In this document: positions 1 through 5,280 of the stretch, piece after piece | How the letters are laid out: every line of letters starts with the position of its first letter | Position numbering within the stretch: position 1 is the stretch's first letter | Source of the DNA: Idiomarina sp. UBA6142 | GTDB lineage: Bacteria; Pseudomonadota; Gammaproteobacteria; Enterobacterales; Alteromonadaceae | Direction of reading: 5' to 3' | Assembly (NCBI GenBank): GCA_002423905.1 | Contig: DIVC01000091.1 | Span: 1-6,014, forward strand | DNA length: 6,014 nt | Made by a program: the position numbers and the translations under genes | The notes under the pieces: generated by a model | Databases searched by the model: none | Seen by the model: the letters and a program-made list of their open reading frames with translations, nothing else | Told to the model about the DNA's origin: nothing

Positions 1-173
1 CCACTCTGCTCAGCGGCAGCAATCATGCTGACGGCGATCCGATCTTTGATCGAACCGCCCGGGTTCATCAGTTCCATTTTGAAATACAGCTCACAAGGTC
101 CGGTGTCGAGGTTGTTAACCCGCAACATGGGCGTGTTGCCAATCATGGCAAGAACATTTTGAAAAACTTGCAT
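1..173 (-). CDS. PLP-dependent cysteine synthase / cystathionine beta-synthase family protein, N-terminal part (partial)
   Basis: Only the first 57 codons are inside the window; the gene continues past the left edge. The translation from the ATG at 173 begins MQVFQNVLAMIGNTPMLRVN. The IGNTP motif (residues 11-15) and NPGGSIKDR (37-45) are hallmarks of the fold-type II PLP enzymes that make cysteine or cystathionine from an activated serine. Lys43 in SIKDR is the expected Schiff-base lysine. The stretch GPCELYFKMELMNPGG resembles bacterial cystathionine beta-synthase-like proteins more than E. coli CysK, but the distinguishing C-terminal region (CBS domains or not) is outside the window, so no symbol is given. 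The ribosome-binding site is poor: GGTGGA at 189-184, about 10 bases from the start. The enzyme should be cytoplasmic. It is transcribed divergently from the lipoprotein gene at 262. Confidence 0.87.
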   Translation of the reverse strand, partial: MQVFQNVLAMIGNTPMLRVNNLDTGPCELYFKMELMNPGGSIKDRIAVSMIAAAEQS

Positions 174-261
174 CGGTATATAATCCACCGTGGTGATAAA
201 AATAGTTGTGACATTATCGCACAATATGGCACAGTAAGGCGACACCTCAGGAGCAAACAGC
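174..261. promoter_or_regulatory. divergent intergenic region between the PLP enzyme and the lipoprotein gene
   Basis: These 88 AT-rich bases must hold the promoters for two diverging genes. On the plus strand GTGACA (208-213) is one mismatch from the -35 consensus, but no convincing -10 follows at the right distance. On the minus strand GATAAT (219-214) is a possible -10 with a weak -35. A short inverted repeat CACC-GT-GGTG lies at 186-195. The plus-strand gene has a good ribosome-binding site, AGGAG at 249-253, 8 bases before its ATG. Promoter placement is uncertain; that the region is regulatory follows mainly from the gene arrangement. Confidence 0.45.
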
Positions 262-906
262 ATGACCCTTCATCGTTCATTTTTTGTCGCCAGCCTCACT
301 AGCTTGGCGTTTTTAGCCGGCTGCCAACCAGCAGCAGAAACCACCACCTCTGAACCCGTTACAGCACAGGTAGAAGTTACCGAGAGCAACCCACAACAAG
401 CGTTTATGGCTGCCTTTGCACCATTCTGTGGGCAAGCTTTTAGCGCCACAATTGTTGAAGATGATGCGCCATCACCAGCTTGGGATCATCCTCTGGTCGT
501 GCATGTTCGCGATTGCGAGAGCAACGTGGTGCGTATGCCCTTGCATGTCGGTGACGACCATTCCCGTACTTGGGAGCTTACACTGCATGCCGATCATATC
601 GATTTTCAGCACTATCACCGCTCTCCCGATGGAAATCTTGATGCAACCTCGCCATACGGCGGCCAAACCGTCGCTGCAGGCACTGCTACCGCACAAGCTT
701 TCCCCGTTGACGAAGCCAGTAAAGGTCGCTTCATGGCAAATGGCTTAGAAGTTTCCACCACCAACACTTGGTCCATTCGCTTTATTGATGCCAACACCAT
801 GGCCTACCAATTAAGTCGTCCGGGTCGTTTGTTCGAGGTCCATGTAGATCTCAGTACCCCGGTTGATCTGCCGCCACCAGCATGGGGCTATGAAGGCTCC
901 GAGTAA
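262..906 (+). CDS. uncharacterised outer-membrane-type lipoprotein
   Basis: The product is 214 residues. It opens with a lipoprotein signal peptide: a short basic start (H4, R5), a hydrophobic core at residues 7-19, and the lipobox L18-A19-G20-C21. Cys21 would be lipidated after cleavage. Residue 22 is Gln, not Asp, so the Lol rule predicts outer-membrane sorting. A Thr/Glu/Pro-rich linker (22-45) precedes one compact domain of about 165 residues. That domain has two cysteines (56, 85) that could form a disulfide, and many histidines, including HVRDCES (81-87), HVGDDHSRTW (95-104), HADH (109-112) and HYHR (117-120). It then has a PYGG turn (131-134) and a C-terminal DLPPPAWG (202-209). From memory this resembles a widespread conserved secreted family with no assigned function. 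The start is set by AGGAG at 249-253. ltaE begins one base after the stop, so co-transcription is likely. No function is assigned. Confidence 0.82.
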   Translation: MTLHRSFFVASLTSLAFLAGCQPAAETTTSEPVTAQVEVTESNPQQAFMAAFAPFCGQAFSATIVEDDAPSPAWDHPLVVHVRDCESNVVRMPLHVGDDHSRTWELTLHADHIDFQHYHRSPDGNLDATSPYGGQTVAAGTATAQAFPVDEASKGRFMANGLEVSTTNTWSIRFIDANTMAYQLSRPGRLFEVHVDLSTPVDLPPPAWGYEGSE

Positions 907-907
907 T

Positions 908-1915
908 ATGCTGTTGGATTTACGCAGTGATACCGTCACCCAACCTACCGACGCCATGCGTGCGGCCATGGCCGCGGCGCCGGTAGGTGACGATGTATTT
1001 GGCGATGACCCAACCATCAATGCTTTGCAACAGCGCGTAGCGGCTATGGCCGGTAAAGAGGCGGCAATTATTGCCGCCAGCGGTACCCAAACCAATTTGT
1101 TAGCCTTGCTGAGCCACTGCCAACGTGGCGAAGAGTATTTGGTCGGTCAGGAGTATCACACCTATCGCTATGAAGCAGGTGGCGCTGCAGTGCTGGGTGG
1201 CATTGTGCCGCAACCGTTTGAAGTCGAAGCCGATGGCACACTTGATCTGGTGCGGGTTGAAAAGCGCATTAAGCCCGATGACCCGCACTTTCCCATTACC
1301 CGCTTATTAGCCTTAGAGAACACCCACACCGGCCGGGTGATTCCGCAAGCCTACATGCAGCAAGCGCGTAAGTTAGTTGATAAGCACGGCTTGAAGTTAC
1401 ACCTTGATGGCGCACGCATTTTTAACGCGGCAGTGGCCACTGGCTTGTCATTGCAAGAACTCTGTGCACCATTCGACAGTATTTCGATCTGCTTTTCTAA
1501 AGGCTTGGGTACGCCGATTGGCTCGGTGCTGGTTGGCTCGAAGAAGTTCATTGCCCGTGCCCATCGTTGGCGCAAAATGCTCGGTGGCGGCATGCGCCAA
1601 GCCGGCATTGTTGCTGCCGCCATGGACTACGCGCTGGATCACAACGTGGCACGACTGGCCGATGACCATGCCAACGCCGCCCGCTTACACCAAGGTTTAC
1701 AAGGCCTACCCGGCTTAAGCCTAGAGCCGCAGCACACCAACATGGTGTATGTGAACTACCGCAGTTTAGATGATGCGCTGAAAGTAAGTGATTACTTACG
1801 TGAACATGGTGTACTGGTTTCACGAGCGCAACGGCAACGGTTAGTTACCCATCTCAATGTCAGTGCCGGCGATATCGAACGGCTTATTGGGTTGTTCACA
1901 CAGGCATTAAAATAA
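908..1915 (+). CDS. ltaE: low-specificity L-threonine aldolase
   Basis: This PLP enzyme splits L-threonine and L-allo-threonine into glycine and acetaldehyde in the cytoplasm and acts on other beta-hydroxy amino acids. The 335-residue product matches the family length (E. coli LtaE, 333). It starts MLLDLRSDTVTQPT and has APVGDDVFGDDP (24-35), the glycine-rich SGTQTN (58-63), His84 and His127 (aligned by eye with E. coli His83 and His126), LDGARIFNA (166-174), SKGLGTP with the PLP Lys198, and WRKMLGGGMRQ (221-231). The ATG at 908 is chosen because homologues begin just before DLRSDT. In-frame starts at 863 (TTG) and 890 (ATG) would add foreign residues and overlap the lipoprotein gene. GAAGG at 892-896 is a modest ribosome-binding site, so translational coupling to the lipoprotein gene is plausible. 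Tyr88 replaces the active-site Phe87 of E. coli. The last 9 bp overlap the toxin gene tail to tail. Confidence 0.96.
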   Translation: MLLDLRSDTVTQPTDAMRAAMAAAPVGDDVFGDDPTINALQQRVAAMAGKEAAIIAASGTQTNLLALLSHCQRGEEYLVGQEYHTYRYEAGGAAVLGGIVPQPFEVEADGTLDLVRVEKRIKPDDPHFPITRLLALENTHTGRVIPQAYMQQARKLVDKHGLKLHLDGARIFNAAVATGLSLQELCAPFDSISICFSKGLGTPIGSVLVGSKKFIARAHRWRKMLGGGMRQAGIVAAAMDYALDHNVARLADDHANAARLHQGLQGLPGLSLEPQHTNMVYVNYRSLDDALKVSDYLREHGVLVSRAQRQRLVTHLNVSAGDIERLIGLFTQALK

Positions 1916-2212
1916 CTCTTGTAGGGTTGATCGGGAGTGATGCAAGACACGAATAACTTCAATACTCTGATCGGACTGGACATAACGATAAACCAATATA
2001 AATGGCGAGCGGGGCATAACCCATTCGCGTGTACCAGAGACCAGGCCCGGCCTCCCTGCCTCGGGAAATCGTTTAATAACATTATCGATCGTTGTCAGCA
2101 CTGACAGCAGATAGTCGATTGCGAATACTGCCGAAGTTTGTTCTGTTAAATAAGTTTCAATGTGTTCCAAATCTCGTTTTGCTAAGTCAGTCCACTTGAC
2201 CCAAAGCTGCAC
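1907..2212 (-). CDS. RelE/ParE-superfamily toxin of a type II toxin-antitoxin system
   Basis: The 101-residue product begins MQLWVKWTDLAKRDLEHIET and has the RelE/ParE layout: a first beta-strand (VKWTD, 4-8), a helical hairpin (9-48), then a beta-sheet core. The core carries PEAGRPG (50-56), GTREWVM (60-66), the FILVYRY strand (71-77) and the closing strand IEVIRVLHHSR (84-94). ParE members poison DNA gyrase and RelE members cut mRNA on ribosomes; the sequence alone does not decide between them, though the RHH partner and the GTRE...YR...RVLH pattern look ParE-like. The GTG at 2212 is chosen because GGGAGG (2224-2219) lies 6 bases before it and the domain starts there; a TTG at 2251 would add 13 unlikely residues. 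It overlaps the antitoxin gene by 26 bp, as in coupled TA operons. No frameshift or truncation is visible. Its stop overlaps the end of ltaE. Confidence 0.9.
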   Translation of the reverse strand: MQLWVKWTDLAKRDLEHIETYLTEQTSAVFAIDYLLSVLTTIDNVIKRFPEAGRPGLVSGTREWVMPRSPFILVYRYVQSDQSIEVIRVLHHSRSTLQELF

Positions 2213-2441
2213 GTTTTGCCTCCCAAATTGCACGTATTTCGCTGTGGTCAATAAATTGACCTTGATCAGCCGCGACTAAGCCTCGTTTGACCTCAGCAAT
2301 GAAACATTCCTGTTCATCAACAAATTTCCGAACAGCCTCAGCCATTAGCCATGCCCGCGGTCGAGAAAGTTGTGCTGCTAACTCATCAATCCGTTGTAAC
2401 GTTTTATCATCTAACCGCACAGAAGTTACTTTTAACGCCAT
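2187..2441 (-). CDS. ribbon-helix-helix (CopG/ParD-like) antitoxin
   Basis: The 84-residue product is the partner of the toxin that follows it. The N-terminal half is a ribbon-helix-helix DNA-binding domain: strand KVTSVRLD (4-11), helix 1 DKTLQRIDELAAQL (12-25), a short turn SRPRA, then helix 2 WLMAEAVRKFVDEQ (31-44). Two such chains pair their strands and insert them in the DNA major groove. The charged C-terminal half (45-84) would wrap the toxin and neutralise it. The ATG at 2441 is favoured over a TTG at 2453 because GGAG (2451-2448) sits 6 bases upstream and because homologous RHH proteins start right before the strand. Transcription probably starts within the repeats just upstream, so the protein, alone or with toxin, is expected to repress its own promoter. 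The antitoxin-first order is typical. The segment is more AT-rich than flanking genes, suggesting acquisition. Confidence 0.9.
   Translation of the reverse strand: MALKVTSVRLDDKTLQRIDELAAQLSRPRAWLMAEAVRKFVDEQECFIAEVKRGLVAADQGQFIDHSEIRAIWEAKRAALGQVD
2219..2224 (-). promoter_or_regulatory. ribosome-binding site that sets the toxin GTG start
   Basis: GGGAGG on the minus strand lies inside the antitoxin reading frame, 6 bases before the GTG at 2212. It is the strongest Shine-Dalgarno sequence near either toxin-antitoxin start. It supports the non-ATG start and the 26-bp overlap. Confidence 0.8.
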
Positions 2442-2470
2442 AAGATTCTCCAAGATTCTTTGAGAATCTC
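2442..2470 (-). promoter_or_regulatory. probable antitoxin operator: three near-palindromic 9-mers at 10-bp period
   Basis: Read on the minus strand, GAGATTCTC (2470-2462), AAGAATCTT (2460-2452) and GAGAATCTT (2450-2442) are three copies of one near-palindromic 9-mer, each separated by a single base, so their period is 10 bp, about one helical turn. The block ends directly against the antitoxin ATG and contains its ribosome-binding site and the expected transcription start. RHH proteins commonly bind arrays of short sites on one DNA face, so this is a fitting autoregulatory operator. Binding itself is inferred. Confidence 0.72.
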
Positions 2471-2471
2471 A

Positions 2472-2477
2472 ATTATA
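2472..2477 (-). promoter_or_regulatory. -10 element of the toxin-antitoxin promoter
   Basis: A perfect TATAAT on the minus strand sits immediately upstream of the repeat block. The start of transcription would fall around 2465, inside the repeats, giving a leader of about 25 bases. No good -35 is present at 16-18 bases (the best hexamer is AGCTCA), so the promoter may be weak or rely on other contacts. Confidence 0.6.
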
Positions 2478-2505
2478 GACATGAATCCTTCCCGTGAGCT
2501 AGTCA

Positions 2506-4047
2506 CTAGAGTTGTTTCAACTGCTGCAGCAGCCGGTCAAGGGCCCGAAAGCTGAGCGCTTCGGCAAGGTGTTTGCGCAGAATTGTGGTGCTTTGATCAA
2601 GGTCGGCGATGGTGCGCGCCAGCCGCAATAAGCGGTGGTAGGCGCGGTGTGACAGGCTAAATTGTTCGATGGCGCGCACTAGGAAGTCGTGATCATCACT
2701 GCTCAGGAGGCAATGCTCGGCTAACTGGGCTGGTCGCATTTCGCTGTTGAGGCACTGTTGCCGTTGTTGTTGCAGCGCACGTACAGCCACCACTTGGGCG
2801 CGCCACTGCGGTGATATCGGCTCACTCACGCTCACTTGCTGCTTCAGTACCTCGGGCTGGCGCGGTACTTCTACTTGCATATCGATACGGTCAAGCAGCG
2901 GCCCCGACAAACGACCGAGGTACTTGATAATCTGATCCGGACTGGCACGAGCGCTGCTGAGGTTGCCATCAAAGTGGCCACAAGGCGATGGATTCAAGGC
3001 GCACACTAATTGGAACTGTGCCGGGAAGGTGACTTGATGGGCCGCACGACTAATGGTGACCTGACCTGATTCCAGCGGCTCACGCAAAGAGTCCAGCACA
3101 TGCCGCGAGAACTCCGGCAGCTCGTCAAGGAACAGCAAGCCCTTATGCGCCAAGGAAATTTCGCCAGGTTGCGGCGGTGAACCACCGCCCACCAACGCAG
3201 CTGCCGAACACGAATGATGCGGATTACGCAAGGCGCGCTGACGCCAATCGCTGTTGTGCTTATTGCCGGCACTGATAGACCGCACGGCTGCCACAGCCAA
3301 GCCTTCATCTTCATTCAGTGGTGGTAATAGCCCCAATAGCCGCTGCGCCAGCATGGTTTTGCCGGTACCGGGCGGCCCCACGAACAGCAAATGATGGCCA
3401 CCTGCTGCCGCCAGCAACAGAGCCCGCTTTGCCTGTTGTTGGCCAATCACATCGGCCACATCAAGCAAGTCGCTGGGCAACGGCTCGGTGAGGTTACGTG
3501 CAGCAATATAAGGCAGTGGGTGTGGGGTGGTGAGATGATCGACCACATCGCGTAAACTCAGCGCGGCAACACATTGTTGTTGCTGCAATACCGAGGCTTC
3601 TGCCTCATTGTCAGCGGGTATCACCGCTTCACGGCCTTCATCGCGGCACGCCATCATGGCGGGCAGAATACCGGTGATAGCGCGGAGGTCACCATTCAGC
3701 GTCAGTTCACCATAAAACTCGCGCCCAACAATGTCTTTTTCCTCGATCTGCTTGCCCGCGACCAGAATACCAATGGCAATGGCTAAATCATACCGAGCGC
3801 CATATTTGGGCAAATCAGCAGGCGCCAAATTGACGGTGATTTTAACTGCTTTGGGAAAATCATAGTTGCTCGCCAAAATCGCCGAACGCACCCGATCACG
3901 CGCTTCACGCACGCCTGTTTGCGGTAAACCGACCATCGAAAACGCTGGCAAACCACCGGCCAAACACACCTCTACCGTCACCAACGGTGCGTCGATACCT
4001 TGCAGCGCTCGGGTATATACGCGCGCCAATCGCAATCCTTTGCCCAT
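2506..4047 (-). CDS. yifB: YifB/ComM family AAA+ ATPase (Mg-chelatase-like)
   Basis: The 513-residue product is full length for YifB/ComM. In naturally transformable relatives ComM is a hexameric helicase that drives branch migration when incoming single-stranded DNA recombines with the chromosome. Domains in order: an N-terminal Lon-like/ChlI domain (about 8-175) with LVTVEVCLAGGLPAFSMVGL and the conserved NLAPADLPK; the AAA+ core with Walker A GPPGTGKT (224-231), Walker B LLFLDELPEF (304-313), sensor-like ALNPSPCGHF (350-359) and LLDRIDMQVEVP (384-395); and a C-terminal helical Mg-chelatase domain (about 415-513) with SHRAYHRLLRLARTIADL. All key ATPase motifs are intact. The ATG at 4047 gives the expected RVYTRALQGI opening; its ribosome-binding site is weak. 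It follows fpr after 113 bp on the same strand. Its TAG is 64 bp from the antitoxin ATG, so read-through into the toxin-antitoxin pair is possible. Confidence 0.96.
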   Translation of the reverse strand: MGKGLRLARVYTRALQGIDAPLVTVEVCLAGGLPAFSMVGLPQTGVREARDRVRSAILASNYDFPKAVKITVNLAPADLPKYGARYDLAIAIGILVAGKQIEEKDIVGREFYGELTLNGDLRAITGILPAMMACRDEGREAVIPADNEAEASVLQQQQCVAALSLRDVVDHLTTPHPLPYIAARNLTEPLPSDLLDVADVIGQQQAKRALLLAAAGGHHLLFVGPPGTGKTMLAQRLLGLLPPLNEDEGLAVAAVRSISAGNKHNSDWRQRALRNPHHSCSAAALVGGGSPPQPGEISLAHKGLLFLDELPEFSRHVLDSLREPLESGQVTISRAAHQVTFPAQFQLVCALNPSPCGHFDGNLSSARASPDQIIKYLGRLSGPLLDRIDMQVEVPRQPEVLKQQVSVSEPISPQWRAQVVAVRALQQQRQQCLNSEMRPAQLAEHCLLSSDDHDFLVRAIEQFSLSHRAYHRLLRLARTIADLDQSTTILRKHLAEALSFRALDRLLQQLKQL

Positions 4048-4160
4048 GCCTGTGCCCTTTGTTGCATTGAGTACACAGGCTAAAACGGCAAGCGCATGCT
4101 CACAAGTGGCAGCAATCGTATTGTATGGCGGAAATTACCTTACAACGGGCGGCTTCGAGC
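4048..4160 (-). promoter_or_regulatory. fpr-yifB intergenic region with a possible weak promoter
   Basis: This 113-bp gap holds no gene-like reading frame and no hairpin followed by a T-run. On the minus strand TACAAT (4125-4120) is a good -10 match, with TTGTAA (4145-4140) upstream, but the spacer is only 14 bases. yifB may have its own weak promoter here or be read from the ubiK-fpr transcript; the sequence does not decide. Confidence 0.25.
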
Positions 4161-4901
4161 TTACCAGTAGTGTTCTATGGTGACATTGCCGGGGGTACGC
4201 CGGAGGTTCTTCGGTAGACCTTTGCTAGCCAATAGCTCACGGGCATCGCGGATCATTTCGGGGTTGCCGCATAACATCAGTTGCGAGCGCTGGCTTAGAT
4301 GACAACCCACCGCAGCCTCCAACTCACCACTAGCAATCAGCGCTGGAATACGCCCGCGCAAGGCGCCAGCATGGTCTTCGCGGCTCACCACGGGCTGATA
4401 GACAAATTGGCTAGCATACTCGGCAAGCAATTCCGCAATCAATGGCTGATAGGCTAAGTCGGCGGCATGACGCACCGCATGAATAAGATGTATGCGCTGA
4501 AACCGCTGCCACGGTTCGGCGGTAGTCAACATGGAGAAGTACGGGCCAATGCCGGTACCGGTGCCAATGAGCCATAAATCGTCGCCATCAGGCACTTCGT
4601 TGAGGGTAAAAAAACCGCTAGCCGGCTGTGACACGTCAATGTGCTGACCAGCTTTAAGTTGATGTAAGGCTGGCGAAAACAGCCCGTCGTGCACGCGGTT
4701 TACCAAGAAGTCCAGCACTGGGTCAGCGGGGCCATTGACTAACGAATAGGCGCGTTGCACCCGCTGACCGTCTAGCGTCAAACCCAAGCGCACAAACTGC
4801 CCAGCGGTAAAGGTAAATGGCTCGATACGCACCCGTAAACTGAACAGCTCGCTGTTCCAGGCATGATTTTCAAGCACTTCACCCTGTAACCACTGCGCCA
4901 T
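4161..4901 (-). CDS. fpr: ferredoxin/flavodoxin-NADP+ reductase
   Basis: The enzyme is a cytoplasmic FAD protein that moves electrons between NADPH and ferredoxin or flavodoxin. The 246-residue product is close to E. coli Fpr (248) and agrees along its length. The FAD domain (1-100) has FTAGQFVRLGL (31-41) and the flavin-binding RAYSLVN (50-56). The NADP domain (105-246) has GTGTGIGPYFSML (113-125), the VVSRE segment (171-175), GRIPALI (183-189) and LCGNPEMI (210-217). The chain ends in HYW, with the C-terminal aromatic residue that stacks near the flavin in this bacterial subclass. It starts 5 bases after the ubiK stop, and AAGGA within the last ubiK codons can serve as its ribosome-binding site, so the two genes form one operon. 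E. coli fpr belongs to the SoxRS regulon; no soxbox was recognised here. Confidence 0.96.
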   Translation of the reverse strand: MAQWLQGEVLENHAWNSELFSLRVRIEPFTFTAGQFVRLGLTLDGQRVQRAYSLVNGPADPVLDFLVNRVHDGLFSPALHQLKAGQHIDVSQPASGFFTLNEVPDGDDLWLIGTGTGIGPYFSMLTTAEPWQRFQRIHLIHAVRHAADLAYQPLIAELLAEYASQFVYQPVVSREDHAGALRGRIPALIASGELEAAVGCHLSQRSQLMLCGNPEMIRDARELLASKGLPKNLRRTPGNVTIEHYW

Positions 4902-4906
4902 TACGA

Positions 4907-5155
4907 TTAGTCCTTGCTGGTTGGTGGTTGCATGGCGGCGAGCTGCTGTTCAAGCTGATCAACGCGCTGGCGCAAACGCAGCAATAATTGCTGCTGAACA
5001 TCTAATTCTTCGCGGGTGACGACATCTAATTTGCTCAGCTGTTGCTGCAAAATTTGCTTGATTCGTTGCTCTAAGCCACCGGCGAAATCTTTCACACCAG
5101 CGGGAATGCTATCGTTGATTTGGCGGGCAATATCTTCAATTTTTTTAGCGTCCAT
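4907..5155 (-). CDS. ubiK: ubiquinone biosynthesis accessory factor UbiK (YqiC/BMFP family)
   Basis: The 82-residue product matches E. coli UbiK/YqiC through KKIEDIARQINDSIP (4-18), an amphipathic membrane-associating stretch (20-42), KLDVVTREELDVQQQLLLR (42-60), and a C-terminal coiled coil with leucines spaced through about 50-76. In E. coli, UbiK forms a trimeric coiled coil with UbiJ and helps the soluble Ubi complex that hydroxylates and methylates the ubiquinone ring under aerobic conditions. The tail after residue 76 is shorter than in E. coli. The ATG at 5155 is supported by AAGGAG (5166-5161), 5 bases upstream. fpr follows after 5 bases. A 6-bp inverted repeat lies just before the ribosome-binding site. 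The neighbouring rep gene runs the opposite way. Confidence 0.94.
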   Translation of the reverse strand: MDAKKIEDIARQINDSIPAGVKDFAGGLEQRIKQILQQQLSKLDVVTREELDVQQQLLLRLRQRVDQLEQQLAAMQPPTSKD

Positions 5156-5168
5156 AACGGCTCCTTCG

Positions 5169-5186
5169 GTGACTACAGGCAGTCAC
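5169..5186 (-). promoter_or_regulatory. inverted repeat in the ubiK leader
   Basis: GTGACT (5169-5174) and AGTCAC (5181-5186) are perfect 6-bp arms around a 6-base loop. The repeat ends 2 bases before the ubiK ribosome-binding site. It could be a small leader hairpin or a binding site for a dimeric regulator. No T-run follows, so it is not a terminator. Confidence 0.4.
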
Positions 5187-5222
5187 TGTGTTATTTGCAT
5201 TTAGCTTAGCAGTTCTTTGCGG

Positions 5223-5228
5223 TAAAAT
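5223..5228 (+). promoter_or_regulatory. possible -10 element for rep
   Basis: TAAAAT matches the -10 consensus at five of six bases and lies 52 bases before the rep ATG. The best -35 (TTAGCT at 5201-5206, 16-base spacer) is poor, so this is a tentative promoter. Confidence 0.35.
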
Positions 5229-5251
5229 CTGCCGCTCGTTCACGCGAAACC

Positions 5252-5265
5252 GTGATGGTCATCAC
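5252..5265 (+). promoter_or_regulatory. inverted repeat in the rep leader
   Basis: GTGAT (5252-5256) and ATCAC (5261-5265) flank a 4-base GGTC loop, 5 bases before the AAGGA ribosome-binding site of rep. It would form a small hairpin in the mRNA leader or serve as a short operator. A role is unproven. Confidence 0.3.
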
Positions 5266-5280
5266 CTGCCAAGGAAGCTC

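Noticed and set aside
416..748. A 110-codon open frame overlapping the lipoprotein gene in another frame
   Set aside because: It lies wholly inside the lipoprotein gene, which has a signal peptide, lipobox and good ribosome-binding site; the alternative product looks like no known protein.
863..907. Upstream extension of ltaE to a TTG at 863 or an ATG at 890
   Set aside because: The added residues have no counterpart in LtaE proteins, which begin just before DLRSDT, and the extension would overlap the lipoprotein gene.
2213..2251. Upstream extension of the toxin to a TTG at 2251
   Set aside because: The GTG at 2212 has a strong GGGAGG 6 bases upstream and matches the start of the first beta-strand; the extra 13 residues are just the antitoxin gene read in another frame.
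2487..2505. Possible yifB terminator, GTGA-CTAGC-TCAC, after the stop codon
   Set aside because: The stem is only four base pairs and no T-run follows on the minus strand.
1916..2510. Direct repeats or inverted ends that would mark a mobile element around the TA cassette
   Set aside because: The bases next to the ltaE stop and those near the yifB stop were compared by eye and share no convincing repeat; no transposase or integrase is present.
3006..3314. A 102-codon open frame inside yifB on the same strand
   Set aside because: It is a shifted-frame shadow of the well-conserved AAA+ core and its translation resembles no protein domain.
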